Below, piece after piece: positions 37,336 to 46,215 of a DNA stretch of 64,000 nucleotides. Source of the DNA: Sulfitobacter brevis. Lineage in GTDB: Bacteria > Pseudomonadota > Alphaproteobacteria > Rhodobacterales > Rhodobacteraceae. The stretch is from assembly GCF_900112755.1 (NCBI RefSeq), contig NZ_FOMW01000003.1, positions 276,928 through 340,927 of the forward strand, read 5' to 3'. The translations under genes were made by a program, and so were the position numbers. The notes beneath the pieces were generated by a model. That model made no database searches, was not told the origin of the DNA, and was given only the letters and a program-made list of their open reading frames with translations. Position 1 is the stretch's first letter. Each line of letters starts with the position of its first letter.

Positions 37336-38811
37336 ATGACTGACGTGAAAACCGACCTCAAAGCCATGCTCAAAGATCCGAGCCTGCTGGAAACCCGCGC
37401 CTATATCGATGGCAAATGGGTCGATGGTGATGATGGCACATTTGACGTATTGAACCCTGCCCGGGGCGATGTGATCGCAAAGGTCGCCAACCTCAGCCGC
37501 GCCCAGGTCGCCAAAGCCATCGCTGCTGCCGAGAAGGCCCAGAAAGAATGGGCGACATGGACCGGCAAGGAACGCGCGGGCGTGATGCGCAAGTGGTTCG
37601 ACCTGATGATGGAAAACCAAGAAGACTTGGGCAAGATCCTGACCGCCGAACAAGGCAAGCCGCTGAACGAAGCCAAGGGCGAGATCGCTTACGGTGCATC
37701 TTTCATCGAATTCTTCGGTGAGGAAGCCAAGCGGATTTACGGCGAAACCATTCCCGGCCACCAGCGTGACAAACGCATTACCGTGATCAAGCAGCCGATT
37801 GGCGTTGCCGCCTCAATCACACCGTGGAACTTCCCCAACGCGATGATCACGCGCAAGGCCGCGCCTGCCCTCGCTGCTGGCTGTGCCTTTGTCGCGCGCC
37901 CTGCCGCCGAAACGCCGCTCAGCGCGATTGTTATGGGTGTGCTGGCCGAACGTGCGGGCATCCCTGCTGGCGTGTTTAACGTGGTGCCATCGTCGTCCTC
38001 TTCCGCCGTCGGCAAGGAATTCTGCGAGAACCCAGCCGTGCGCAAGTTGACCTTCACCGGCTCGACCGAGGTGGGCCGCATCCTGCTCAAGCAAGCCGCC
38101 GATCAGGTGATGAAATGCTCGATGGAGCTGGGTGGCAACGCGCCTTTCATCGTGTTTGATGACGCCGATCTGGATGCCGCTGTCGAAGGCGCGATCCTGT
38201 GCAAATTCCGCAACAACGGCCAGACCTGTGTTTGCGCCAACCGGATTTACGTGCAGTCCGGCGTTTACGACGCCTTCGCCAAAAAGCTGAAGGCCCGTGT
38301 CGAGCAGATGAAAGTCGGCGACGGTTTCGAAGACGGTGTCGACCTCGGCCCGCTGATCAATCCGGCCGCCGGCGACAAGGTGCAGGAACACATCACCGAC
38401 GCGCTCAGCAAAGGCGCCGAGATCATTCTGGGCAACGCCAAAGACAACATGAAGGGCAACTTCCTTGCGCCAACCATCGTCACCGGTGTCACGCAGGACA
38501 TGAAGGTCGCCACCGAAGAGACCTTCGGCCCACTCGCCCCTCTCTTTAAGTTCGACACCGAAGACGATGTGATTGCCATGGCCAATGACACGATCTTTGG
38601 CCTTGCATCCTACTTCTACGCCAAAGACCTCAGCCGTGTTTATAAAGTGGCCGAAGCGTTGGAGTACGGGATTGTTGGTGTGAACACCGGCATCATCTCG
38701 ACCGAGGTGGCACCGTTCGGCGGCGTCAAACAGTCCGGTCTGGGCCGCGAAGGGTCGCACCACGGGATCGAAGATTATCTGGAGATGAAGTACATCTGCA
38801 TGAGCGTCTGA
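37336..38811 (+). CDS. gabD: NAD(P)-dependent succinate-semialdehyde dehydrogenase
   Basis: A 491-residue aldehyde dehydrogenase. The general-base glutamate is in MELGGNAPFIVF and the catalytic cysteine in NNGQTCVCANR; the double cysteine spacing and the ending PFGGVKQSGLGREGSHHGI are typical of GabD-type succinate-semialdehyde dehydrogenases. It would oxidise succinate semialdehyde to succinate in GABA or related catabolism. The start is the ATG at 37336 behind GGAG; an ATG 15 bases upstream is less favoured. No GABA aminotransferase is encoded next to it. Confidence 0.9.
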   Translation: MTDVKTDLKAMLKDPSLLETRAYIDGKWVDGDDGTFDVLNPARGDVIAKVANLSRAQVAKAIAAAEKAQKEWATWTGKERAGVMRKWFDLMMENQEDLGKILTAEQGKPLNEAKGEIAYGASFIEFFGEEAKRIYGETIPGHQRDKRITVIKQPIGVAASITPWNFPNAMITRKAAPALAAGCAFVARPAAETPLSAIVMGVLAERAGIPAGVFNVVPSSSSSAVGKEFCENPAVRKLTFTGSTEVGRILLKQAADQVMKCSMELGGNAPFIVFDDADLDAAVEGAILCKFRNNGQTCVCANRIYVQSGVYDAFAKKLKARVEQMKVGDGFEDGVDLGPLINPAAGDKVQEHITDALSKGAEIILGNAKDNMKGNFLAPTIVTGVTQDMKVATEETFGPLAPLFKFDTEDDVIAMANDTIFGLASYFYAKDLSRVYKVAEALEYGIVGVNTGIISTEVAPFGGVKQSGLGREGSHHGIEDYLEMKYICMSV

Positions 38812-38832
38812 TCCGCCTGCATAAGAATTACG

Positions 38833-38864
38833 AAAAGGGCGATCCGAAAGGGGCGCCCTTTTCT
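38833..38864 (+). terminator. Rho-independent terminator after gabD
   Basis: The stem AAAAGGGCG / CGCCCTTTT closes on a GATCCGAAAG-type loop, and the 3' arm ends in thymines, 21 bases after the gabD stop. Confidence 0.8.
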
Positions 38865-38883
38865 GCATCCGAGGATCACCCGA

Positions 38884-38918
38884 CAAAAAAAGGTCCGGCG
38901 CAATGCACCGGACCTTTC
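38884..38918 (-). terminator. Rho-independent terminator after hsp20
   Basis: The arms AGGTCCGG and CCGGACCT pair, and on the minus strand they are followed by seven thymines. This is 19 bases past the hsp20 stop, back to back with the gabD terminator. Confidence 0.85.
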
Positions 38919-38937
38919 ACATCCACAGCCGCTTGGA

Positions 38938-39408
38938 TTAGTTGACGGATTTCGCGTCAACCACATCCTTCTGGATCGCTTTCAGGTCGGACCCGATTTC
39001 AATCTGGCGCGGTTTCAGCGCTTCGGGAACCTGCCGCTGTAGTTCAATGTGCAACATGCCGTTGGCATGGACCGCACCGGTAACCTGCACGTGGTCGGCA
39101 AGGTGGAAACGGCGCTCGAACGCACGGGTAGCAATGCCGCGATGCAGGTATTTCTTGGCTTCATCCTCATCCGCCTTGCGGGCCGAAACGATCAACGCTT
39201 TTTCACGCACCTCAACGCTGAGATCGGAATCAGCAAAACCTGCAACGGCAATCGAAATGCGGTAAGCATCGTCTTCCAGCTTTTCGATATTGTAGGGCGG
39301 ATAGCTGGGGGTTGCACCATCGTTGCTTAGTACACGGTCCATCATATTGGCGATCTGGTCGAAACCAACGCTGGAGCGGTAAAGCGGTGCTAAATCAAAA
39401 GTACGCAT
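38938..39408 (-). CDS. Hsp20-family small heat-shock protein
   Basis: A 156-residue IbpA-like small chaperone that binds unfolded proteins. It starts MRTFDLAPLYRSSVGFD, the usual start of class A alphaproteobacterial sHsps. The alpha-crystallin domain spans residues 35-130 and ends with the NGMLHIELQRQVPE region, containing the conserved G-x-L. An IEIG (I-x-I) motif in the C-terminal tail mediates assembly. Two earlier in-frame ATGs exist (39423 and 39459), but family alignment favours this one. A heat-shock-type promoter lies 109-137 bases upstream. Confidence 0.9.
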   Translation of the reverse strand: MRTFDLAPLYRSSVGFDQIANMMDRVLSNDGATPSYPPYNIEKLEDDAYRISIAVAGFADSDLSVEVREKALIVSARKADEDEAKKYLHRGIATRAFERRFHLADHVQVTGAVHANGMLHIELQRQVPEALKPRQIEIGSDLKAIQKDVVDAKSVN

Positions 39409-39516
39409 AGGTGTCATCCTCATCTTTGAGCGATTTAACGTAAGCGGACCTTCCGACATCGGACAGGCCCTCTGGTTAGGTGCCGAGGCCCTGCTTGAGG
39501 CACCTCGACGCGCTTG

Positions 39517-39545
39517 ATGTGGGAATGTAACGTGCGGGTTTCAAG
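39517..39545 (-). promoter_or_regulatory. RpoH (sigma-32) type promoter of hsp20
   Basis: On the minus strand, CTTGAAA (39545-39539) and CCCACAT (39523-39517) are separated by 15 bases. This matches the sigma-32 pattern CTTGAAA-N(13-16)-CCCCATNT in the -35 box exactly and in the -10 box closely. The inferred 5' untranslated region of about 100 bases holds an AGGTGCC/GGCACCT hairpin (39478-39505). Confidence 0.65.
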
Positions 39546-39557
39546 ACCCCCGCTTGG

Positions 39558-40373
39558 TCAGGGTCTGACGAATTTCGCGCCGGTCTGGTTTGTTGTCTGG
39601 CCGACAATGATCCGCCTGCTGGTCGGGCTGGCTTCTAGAAAAACGCCCTTACCCGCGACCAGTTCGGCCTGCAACAGCGCAAGCGGTGCGCCCAGCGCGG
39701 TACCCAGCGAAACAGCGTCGCCGTTCACCTCGGCCTTGGCTGAAACCACCGAAACAATCTGCGCCACACCGTTCTCGATCGAGAAAATCGGCGCGCCGCT
39801 GGAGCCGAAATCAACTGAACAGGAGGTCACCAACACCCCCTCCTGTTGCGCCAGAACCGTGCAGACTTCCTGTAGCGAAGGGGCTTCGGACCGGTCACGG
39901 GCATAGCTGACAACGCCAACGCTGTCGCCTGCACGCGGGCGTGCCGTTGTGCCGAACGGTTGAATGGTGGTGTTCTGGATCGGGCGCTCAAGCTCCAGCA
40001 GGGCAAGATCATTGCGCACCCGCTCCGAGGAGACTTGGCCGTCAAAGACATAGTCGGGATGCACGACCGCGCGGCGGATTTTCCGATATGCACCAGCACG
40101 CCCGTTGCGCCATCCGGCAAGGAAAGTGACCTCGCCGTGGTCAATGCGTTCGCGGGTGCTGCTGTCAAACAGACAATGCGCCGCCGTCAGGACGAGGCGT
40201 GGCGCAATTAGCGTGCCGGTGCAAAATCCGGTGCCGCCAATGTCCAACCGTCCGACAGCCTCCCAAGCAGCGGCATCAACGCCGGAATCCAACCGCTTCA
40301 ACGCGCCATCCTGCGCCAGCACAGGCGAGGAGATGGCCACAGCCATCAAGAAAAGAGCCATCAAACGCCGCAC
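39558..40373 (-). CDS. Exported trypsin-like serine protease
   Basis: A 271-residue protein with a signal peptide (ending SPVLA near residue 20) and a chymotrypsin-fold domain. The catalytic triad is visible: H66 in LTAAHC, the aspartate in NDLALLEL and the serine in FGSSGAP. The serine motif reads GSSGAP rather than GDSGGP, as in the V8-like (glutamyl endopeptidase) and HtrA-like groups. It has no PDZ domain. The periplasm is its probable location and the target is unknown. The hsp20 promoter lies within the sequence just past its stop. Confidence 0.87.
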   Translation of the reverse strand: MRRLMALFLMAVAISSPVLAQDGALKRLDSGVDAAAWEAVGRLDIGGTGFCTGTLIAPRLVLTAAHCLFDSSTRERIDHGEVTFLAGWRNGRAGAYRKIRRAVVHPDYVFDGQVSSERVRNDLALLELERPIQNTTIQPFGTTARPRAGDSVGVVSYARDRSEAPSLQEVCTVLAQQEGVLVTSCSVDFGSSGAPIFSIENGVAQIVSVVSAKAEVNGDAVSLGTALGAPLALLQAELVAGKGVFLEASPTSRRIIVGQTTNQTGAKFVRP

Positions 40374-40442
40374 GATTTACTCCCGAATATTGCTACACCT
40401 TTGCGCATATCGGTGAGTTGCGGCGAAAATAGGGCGTCTTGG

Positions 40443-41831
40443 TTAACGAAGCCGTGGCGGACCGGAAACAGTAGGTTTCCGTCCCTCAAGCGCGGGCGGT
40501 TTTGGTCCGCCCCACGCCCAATCGAGCAGTTCAACAGTGTGAACGACAGGCACGGCTGAGCCCGAGCCGATCTGCATCATGCAGCCGATGTTGCCCGCCG
40601 CAATCACATCTGGCCGCTTGGCTTCCAATGTCTTGATTTTACGTTCTTTAAGCTGGCCCGATATTTCCGGCTGCATCAGGTTATAGGTCCCTGCAGAGCC
40701 GCAACACAGGTGCGAATCTGCAGGCTCGACCACGGTGAAACCAGCCTTTTTCAGCAGATCTTTGGGGTGCGTCTTGATCTGCTGGCCATGCTGCAATGAA
40801 CACGCGGCGTGGTAGGCAACGATCATGCCGTGATGGGCTCTCTGAGGCTCACCTTCGGGGCCCACACCCATAATCGTGGCAGCATCTTGCCGTACGGGCG
40901 GGGCATCGTCAGCGCTTTGCAACTCCACCAGAATCTCGCTCACATCCCGCGCCAATGCCGATACCTGCGCCGCATCAGCGGCCAGCGGGTCATTGCGGAA
41001 CATATGGCCGTAATCCTTGATCGTGGTGCCACATCCGGAGGTATTGATGACAATGGCATCCAACCCCTCGCTTTCAATCTCAGCCATCCAAGCGCGGATA
41101 TTGCGCGCCGCTGCGGCATGGCTCTCGTCGGTCTTGCCCATATGGTGGGTTAAGGCACCGCAACACCCCGCCCCCTTGGCGATAACCACGTCACAGCCCA
41201 GCCGTGTGAGAACCCTGATCGTCGCGTCATTGATATCGGTGTTCAACGCCTTCTGCGCACATCCTGTCATCAGTACCACACGCTTGCGCCGTGGCTGAAG
41301 GGCACGAAAGGTCTGCGGGTCATCATTCCTGCTTACCGGCGGGACCTTCTTGGGCGCCATTTCCAGCATCGCGCGCAGCCGTGCGTCGGGCATCAACCGC
41401 GCAAAGGGCCGCCCCAATTTGGCCCCGGCCAGAGCCAGCCGGAACCGCATCGGATAGGGTAGGATTTGCGCCAAAACCCAGCGCAAGGCACGGTCACTGA
41501 AAGGCCGCTTATAGCGCTCCTCGATATAGGACCGCGCGTGATCAACCAGATGCATATAGTGCACGCCCGAGGGGCAAGTCGTCATGCAGGCAAGGCACGA
41601 TAGGCAACGATCGATATGCTTTACTGTCTTGGCATCGGGATCGCGGTTGTTCTCCAGCATATCCTTGATCAGATAAATCCGCCCGCGCGGGCTATCCAAC
41701 TCGTCACCCAAAACCTGATATGTCGGGCAGGTCGCCGTGCAAAACCCGCAATGCACACAGGCCCGCAGAATGGCGTTACTGCGCGCAATTTCCGGATCTT
41801 CAAGCTGCTCTGGCGTGAATGTCGTCTGCAT
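40443..41831 (-). CDS. glcF: Glycolate oxidase iron-sulfur subunit
   Basis: A 462-residue electron-transfer subunit of glycolate dehydrogenase. Two 4Fe-4S motifs are present, CVHCGFCTATCP (C25, C28, C31, C35) and CLSCLACMTTCP, followed by two CCG domains (GAGCCGAL and LCCGSAGTYN). It passes electrons from glycolate oxidised by GlcDE to the quinone pool. It is the last of glcD-glcE-glcF, 69 bases after glcE. Confidence 0.95.
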   Translation of the reverse strand: MQTTFTPEQLEDPEIARSNAILRACVHCGFCTATCPTYQVLGDELDSPRGRIYLIKDMLENNRDPDAKTVKHIDRCLSCLACMTTCPSGVHYMHLVDHARSYIEERYKRPFSDRALRWVLAQILPYPMRFRLALAGAKLGRPFARLMPDARLRAMLEMAPKKVPPVSRNDDPQTFRALQPRRKRVVLMTGCAQKALNTDINDATIRVLTRLGCDVVIAKGAGCCGALTHHMGKTDESHAAAARNIRAWMAEIESEGLDAIVINTSGCGTTIKDYGHMFRNDPLAADAAQVSALARDVSEILVELQSADDAPPVRQDAATIMGVGPEGEPQRAHHGMIVAYHAACSLQHGQQIKTHPKDLLKKAGFTVVEPADSHLCCGSAGTYNLMQPEISGQLKERKIKTLEAKRPDVIAAGNIGCMMQIGSGSAVPVVHTVELLDWAWGGPKPPALEGRKPTVSGPPRLR

Positions 41832-41900
41832 GGCTACCCTTAATCCTCTTTGCCGCGTCGTGATTGAAAAGCAAGTCCGAATAAGATTTGCTGCGCGCCC

Positions 41901-43025
41901 TTATCCCGCATGCAAGCCACCGATCTCTGAATGGAATATACCGCGCGGATCAAACCGATCGCGCAATCCCGCAGTCAGCCGCGCCACGCCTGTCTGCTGT
42001 GGATGAAACCTGCCAAGCTGCTTCAGTGTCTTCGCCGCCGCACGGGTTATTGTGGCGTGACCATCAAAAGTGCCCAACCTCGCCCGCAGATCAACACCCG
42101 CACCCACGCGACACCAAAGCAAACCGCCCGCCCAGTCAAACAAATGCGCGTCTGCCTTGGCGGCCTCGGCCAGATCTGGCGCTTGCGACGGTTTGCATGC
42201 AATCCGCCACACATCACCCCCGGCACGATGAAACGCGTCTACATCCCGGACTGCCTGCCACCTTGCAGCAGACCCAGCAGCGCCCAACACCTCGACCTCG
42301 CCAGCCTGAGCCGCCAACAATTCCTTTAGCCTCGACAACCGGTAACCAACCGAGGCTTCAAAACCTTCAAGCCGCAAAAGCGTGATGCCCTCCTGCGGCA
42401 CATGCGCGGCCCCCGAAACCTCGAAAGGGCTACGCATTGCCAGCGCCAAGGCGGCAATCGCCTCACGGTCTGAAAGCCCATGCAACACCAGCGTCGCCTC
42501 GGTCTCGGGCTTGGGCAGCACCTTGAACGAAACCTCGCTCAACGCGCCCAACGCCCCGAATGACCCCGCCATCAGTTTCACCAGATCATAACCGGTGACG
42601 TTCTTCATCACCCGCCCACCGTTACTGACAACCTTACCGCGCCCGTCCACAAAACGAACCCCCAGCAGGAAATCCCGCGCCGCCCCCACGACCATGCGGC
42701 GCGGCCCGCTTACATTTGCGGCAAATACCCCGCCAATGGTTGGCTCCCCGTTGGTCCTCAGCAGCCCTCGGTGATCCATCGGTTCGAACGCAAGCCGCTG
42801 GTTCTGTTCTGCCAAGGCCGCTTCAACCTCTGCAACCGGCGTCCCCGCCCCCGCAACCATCGTCAGAGACCCCGGCTCATAAAGCGTGATGCCTGACAAT
42901 CCGCCCAAGCTCAGCGCATCAGCACCCTCGACCAGCCCGCGCGTCGCGCCCCCGCAGAGCGACAAGCGGCCCTGCGCACCCCGTACACAGTCCACCAGCT
43001 CAGCTTCGTCACGCACCATCATCAT
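41901..43025 (-). CDS. glcE: Glycolate oxidase FAD-binding subunit
   Basis: A 374-residue protein with the FAD-binding PCMH domain in its first 170 residues (TMVAGAGTPVAEVE, GVFAANVSGPRR) and a C-terminal FAD-linked oxidase region. It is the second flavin-type subunit of the glycolate oxidase complex. Several in-frame starts occur together (ATG-ATG-ATG-GTG), so the exact start is uncertain by up to three codons. A repetitive-looking element separates it from glcD. Confidence 0.93.
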   Translation of the reverse strand: MMMVRDEAELVDCVRGAQGRLSLCGGATRGLVEGADALSLGGLSGITLYEPGSLTMVAGAGTPVAEVEAALAEQNQRLAFEPMDHRGLLRTNGEPTIGGVFAANVSGPRRMVVGAARDFLLGVRFVDGRGKVVSNGGRVMKNVTGYDLVKLMAGSFGALGALSEVSFKVLPKPETEATLVLHGLSDREAIAALALAMRSPFEVSGAAHVPQEGITLLRLEGFEASVGYRLSRLKELLAAQAGEVEVLGAAGSAARWQAVRDVDAFHRAGGDVWRIACKPSQAPDLAEAAKADAHLFDWAGGLLWCRVGAGVDLRARLGTFDGHATITRAAAKTLKQLGRFHPQQTGVARLTAGLRDRFDPRGIFHSEIGGLHAG

Positions 43026-43027
43026 TC

Positions 43028-43078
43028 TTTTTGACCCTAAATATCTTGGGGGTTTGGGGGCAAAGCCCCCGATCGGTC
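43028..43078 (-). repeat. REP-like intergenic element between glcD and glcE
   Basis: On the minus strand this reads as a GGGGGC-TTT-GCCCCC hairpin, a CCCCCAAGATATTTAGGGTC segment and AAAAAGA. I recognise closely similar short elements from intergenic regions of other Rhodobacteraceae, in many copies per genome. Only one copy is in this window, so the repeat claim rests on family knowledge. Confidence 0.45.
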
Positions 43079-43100
43079 GCCGCGCCCCTGCGCGGTGAAA

Positions 43101-44549
43101 TCATTCCGCCGCGACAGCCGCCCCGCGCCATTGCTCGGACACCCTCAACGGGAAAACCTTGGCGGCGTTCAACAGCCACGCAGGGTCAAACACATCCTTG
43201 ATCGCCATCTGCGCCGCCAGATCATCCGGCCCATACTGGACCTCCATCAAATCCCGCTTCTCAATGCCCACCCCGTGTTCACCGGTCAGGCAGCCCCCGA
43301 CTTCGACACAAAGCCGCAGGATGTCGGCGCCGAAAGCTTCACAGAGCTCCAGATCGCCCTCTTTGTTGGCATCAAACAGGATCAGCGGGTGCATATTTCC
43401 GTCGCCCGCATGAAAGACGTTGCCGACCTTCAGGCCGTATTCCGCACTCATCTCGCCTATCCGGCGCAGCACATGCGGCAATGACGACACGGGAATGGTG
43501 CCGTCGAGGCACATATAGTCGTTGATCTGGCCCATTGCGCCAAAGGCCGACTTGCGCCCTAGCCAGATCCGCGCACTTTCATCTGCGCTCTTGCTCTCGC
43601 GCACTTCGACCGGATTATGCCGGCGGGCGATCTCGACGATCAGACCCAGCTGGTAATCAATCTCAGCGTCCGAACCTTCGACCTCGATGATGAGCAAGGC
43701 TTCACACATCGGATATCCGGCATGGGCAAAGGCCTCGGTCGCCTCAATGCAGGGACGGTCCATGAACTCAATCGCAACCGGCAAAACGCCCGCGCGAATG
43801 ATGTCGGAGACACAGGCACCGGCGACCTCGTTGTCGTCAAACCCGATCAACACAGGTCGCGCGCCCTCGGGCTTGGGCAAAATCCGCAAGGTGGCCTCGG
43901 TCACCACGCCCAACTGTCCTTCCGAGCCGCAGATCACCCCCAGCAGGTCCAGCGTGCCGGCATCAAGATAGCCGCCGCCGATGGTGATTATCTCGCCGTC
44001 CATCAGCACGATCGTGACACCCATCAGGTTATTGGTGGTCACCCCGTATTTCAGGCAATGGGCCCCGCCGGAATTCATCGCGATATTGCCCGCGATCGCA
44101 CAGGCCAACTGGCTGGAAGGATCGGGCGCATAGAAAAATCCGTCTTCTTCGACGGCACCGGTGACACTCAGATTGGTGCGCCCCGTCTGGACGCGAATCA
44201 AACGGTTGTCATAATCCGTTTCCAACACTGCATTCATGCGGGCCACGCCCAAAATCACGCTATCGGCAGTCGGCAACGCGCCCCCCGCCAGCGAGGTGCC
44301 CGATCCACGCGGCACAACCGGTACGCCTTCCTCATGGCAAATCCGCAGCACATCCGAAACCTCGGCGGTGGTCTGCGGCAAGACGGCGATCATCGGCGGG
44401 CAGCGGTACGCGGTCAGCGCGTCACATTCATAGGCCCGCGTCTCGGCGGGGTCATGGATCACGGCGGTTTCGGGCAGGACCGACAGCAGCCGCGCTACGA
44501 TGCGCGCCTTGCGGGCGATAATTCCGGCGTCTGGGATCGGCATTTCCAT
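43101..44549 (-). CDS. glcD: Glycolate oxidase catalytic subunit
   Basis: A 482-residue FAD-linked oxidase of the D-lactate dehydrogenase/GlcD type. The PCMH FAD domain (VPRGSGTSLAGGALPTADSV, GNIAMNSGGAHCLKYGVTT) precedes the C-terminal substrate cap domain with HAGDGNMHPL and EHGVGIEK, which supply metal and substrate contacts. It oxidises glycolate, and often D-lactate, to glyoxylate. The start is an ATG behind GGAGG; the frame remains open 33 bases further, into the palindromic operator candidate. Confidence 0.95.
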   Translation of the reverse strand: MEMPIPDAGIIARKARIVARLLSVLPETAVIHDPAETRAYECDALTAYRCPPMIAVLPQTTAEVSDVLRICHEEGVPVVPRGSGTSLAGGALPTADSVILGVARMNAVLETDYDNRLIRVQTGRTNLSVTGAVEEDGFFYAPDPSSQLACAIAGNIAMNSGGAHCLKYGVTTNNLMGVTIVLMDGEIITIGGGYLDAGTLDLLGVICGSEGQLGVVTEATLRILPKPEGARPVLIGFDDNEVAGACVSDIIRAGVLPVAIEFMDRPCIEATEAFAHAGYPMCEALLIIEVEGSDAEIDYQLGLIVEIARRHNPVEVRESKSADESARIWLGRKSAFGAMGQINDYMCLDGTIPVSSLPHVLRRIGEMSAEYGLKVGNVFHAGDGNMHPLILFDANKEGDLELCEAFGADILRLCVEVGGCLTGEHGVGIEKRDLMEVQYGPDDLAAQMAIKDVFDPAWLLNAAKVFPLRVSEQWRGAAVAAE

Positions 44550-44561
44550 GGCGGCCTCCGT

Positions 44562-44582
44562 TTGGTAAAAAAATATTACCAA
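44562..44582 (-). promoter_or_regulatory. Palindromic operator candidate upstream of glcD
   Basis: TTGGTAA and TTACCAA form a perfect seven-base inverted repeat with a seven-base AT spacer, 13 bases upstream of glcD and 47 bases upstream of the divergent DUF599 gene. Core TTGGT/ACCAA half-sites resemble those of FadR/GntR-family regulators such as PdhR or GlcC, though their spacing is normally shorter. No GntR gene lies in the window. Confidence 0.5.
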
Positions 44583-44628
44583 TTAACCCCATTGGCAAGC
44601 GCCAACGAGCCTGCGTATCACAGAGGCG

Positions 44629-45327
44629 ATGACATGGACCGACCGCCTGACCCTTTTTACCCCCTATGACCTCGCCGCTGTCGGGTTGGTCTTTGCGCTG
44701 TGGTTGTTTGTTGGCTGGCGGATAGAAAAATCTTCTGAGTCAAAGCCTTCCATGTCAAGGATCATGGCCGAGTATCGTCGCGAGTGGATGCGCCAGCTCA
44801 TCACCCGCGCGCCACGGATATTTGACGCGCAGATCGCCAGCACGCTGCGGCAGGCCACCTCGTTTTTCGCCTCCACCAGCATGATCGCCATCGGCGGGGT
44901 ACTGGCGCTGATCGGCAATGCCGAACGGCTGGCGGGCGTTGCCGAAGACCTGACCCTCGACCAAACCCCCGAGATTGTTTGGGAAATCAAACTGTTGCTG
45001 GTCGCGTTTTTTCTGGCCAATGCATTCCTCAAGTTCGTCTGGGCCAACCGACTGTTCGGCTATAGCTCGGTCGTGATGGCGGCTGTGCCCAACGACCCGA
45101 ACGACCCCAAAGCCCCTTCGGTGGCGCAAAAAGCGGCGGAACTGAACATCGCCGCCGCCCGCAGTTTCAATCGCGGGTTGCGGGCGATCTACTTTGCGCT
45201 GGCCAGTGTCGCGTGGCTGGCGGGGGCCCTACCATTGGTGGCTGGTGCAATATTGACACTAATCGTGATCTGGCGACGTGAATTCGCCTCCGCATCACGT
45301 GAAATTTTGTTGGAGGACGACGTGTGA
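44629..45327 (+). CDS. DUF599-family membrane protein
   Basis: A 232-residue inner-membrane protein with about four hydrophobic segments (near residues 12-29, 80-97, 122-140 and 188-213). It fits DUF599, a family with no assigned function, found widely in proteobacteria and plants. It is divergent from glcD across an 80-base gap, and may be expressed with, or regulated by, the same operator. Confidence 0.78.
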   Translation: MTWTDRLTLFTPYDLAAVGLVFALWLFVGWRIEKSSESKPSMSRIMAEYRREWMRQLITRAPRIFDAQIASTLRQATSFFASTSMIAIGGVLALIGNAERLAGVAEDLTLDQTPEIVWEIKLLLVAFFLANAFLKFVWANRLFGYSSVVMAAVPNDPNDPKAPSVAQKAAELNIAAARSFNRGLRAIYFALASVAWLAGALPLVAGAILTLIVIWRREFASASREILLEDDV

Positions 45328-45366
45328 CACCTATATAAAGGCTATCTTAGTCCTTTGGGTGATCTC

Positions 45367-45720
45367 ATGTTTAAAACCAGTCTTCTCGCACTTGCGATTC
45401 TCGGCGCGCCCGCTTTCGCCGACACGCCTGTCGTGGAAAATGTGAACGTCACAAAGTCCGGCGACCTCTGGCGCTTTGATGTCACGATTTCCCATACCGA
45501 TAAGGGCTGGGATGATTACGCCGATGCTTGGCGAATTCTTGATGGCGACGGCAAAGAGCTTGGCCTGCGCGATCTTGCCCATCCCCACACGGACGAGCAA
45601 CCATTCACGCGCTCGCTGTCCGGCGTGGTAATCCCCGCCAGCGTGACCGAAGTGACCATTCAGCCCCGTGATACGATTAACGGATGGGCGTCGGACGGTA
45701 AAAAGATAAAATTGCGCTGA
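45367..45720 (+). CDS. Small exported protein of unknown function
   Basis: A 117-residue protein with a signal peptide (MFKTSLLALAILGAPAFA) and a compact mature domain of about 100 residues with a beta-sandwich look (WRFDVTISHTDKGWDDYAD). I do not recognise a named family with known function, but the shape is common in roseobacters. The ATG at 45367 is used; an ATG four codons earlier exists. Its stop lies six bases from the stop of rlmH. Confidence 0.7.
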   Translation: MFKTSLLALAILGAPAFADTPVVENVNVTKSGDLWRFDVTISHTDKGWDDYADAWRILDGDGKELGLRDLAHPHTDEQPFTRSLSGVVIPASVTEVTIQPRDTINGWASDGKKIKLR

Positions 45721-45726
45721 TATCGC

Positions 45727-46197
45727 TCAGGTCCGGTGATACGGGCCGCCCGAGAGAATCGATGCAGCGCGGTACAGTTGCTCTGCAAGCATGACCCGCA
45801 CCATCATGTGCGGCCAGACCATTTTGCCAAAAGATAGCGCGTGACTGGCCTGCGCGCGCAGCTCGGGATCGATCCCGTCGGCACCGCCGATAACCAGCGC
45901 CAAGTCACCGCGACCGGCATCGCGCCAGCCGCCCAAACGCGCGGCAAACTGCGGCGAGGTTTCAACCTTGCCACGTTCATCAAGCACACAGATCAAAGCG
46001 TTTTCGGGGATAGCGCGGCGCAGCAAAACGGCTTCGCCCGCCATGCCGCCACCTTTTCTATCATCGACCTCGATCACCCGCGCCGGACCAAGACCAAGGT
46101 TGCGGCCGGTCCGGTCGAAGCGGGTTAAGTAGTCGTCGATCAGGGTCTTTTCCGGTCCGGCGCGCAAACGCCCGACCGCACAGATATGAACACGCAT
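45727..46197 (-). CDS. rlmH: 23S rRNA (pseudouridine(1915)-N(3))-methyltransferase
   Basis: A 156-residue SPOUT-class methyltransferase that modifies pseudouridine 1915 in helix 69 of 23S rRNA. The knotted C-terminal half shows [16 protein letters not shown] and the conserved [23 protein letters not shown]. It follows rsfS by 18 bases; this pair is a conserved gene order in bacteria. Confidence 0.96.
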   Translation of the reverse strand: MRVHICAVGRLRAGPEKTLIDDYLTRFDRTGRNLGLGPARVIEVDDRKGGGMAGEAVLLRRAIPENALICVLDERGKVETSPQFAARLGGWRDAGRGDLALVIGGADGIDPELRAQASHALSFGKMVWPHMMVRVMLAEQLYRAASILSGGPYHRT

Positions 46198-46215
46198 TCT
46201 GCGACTAGCGCAAAA

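Noticed and set aside
37243..37761. N-terminal extension of the alpha/beta hydrolase frame
   Set aside because: It runs antisense to gabD; a proper RBS and family start are found at 37242.
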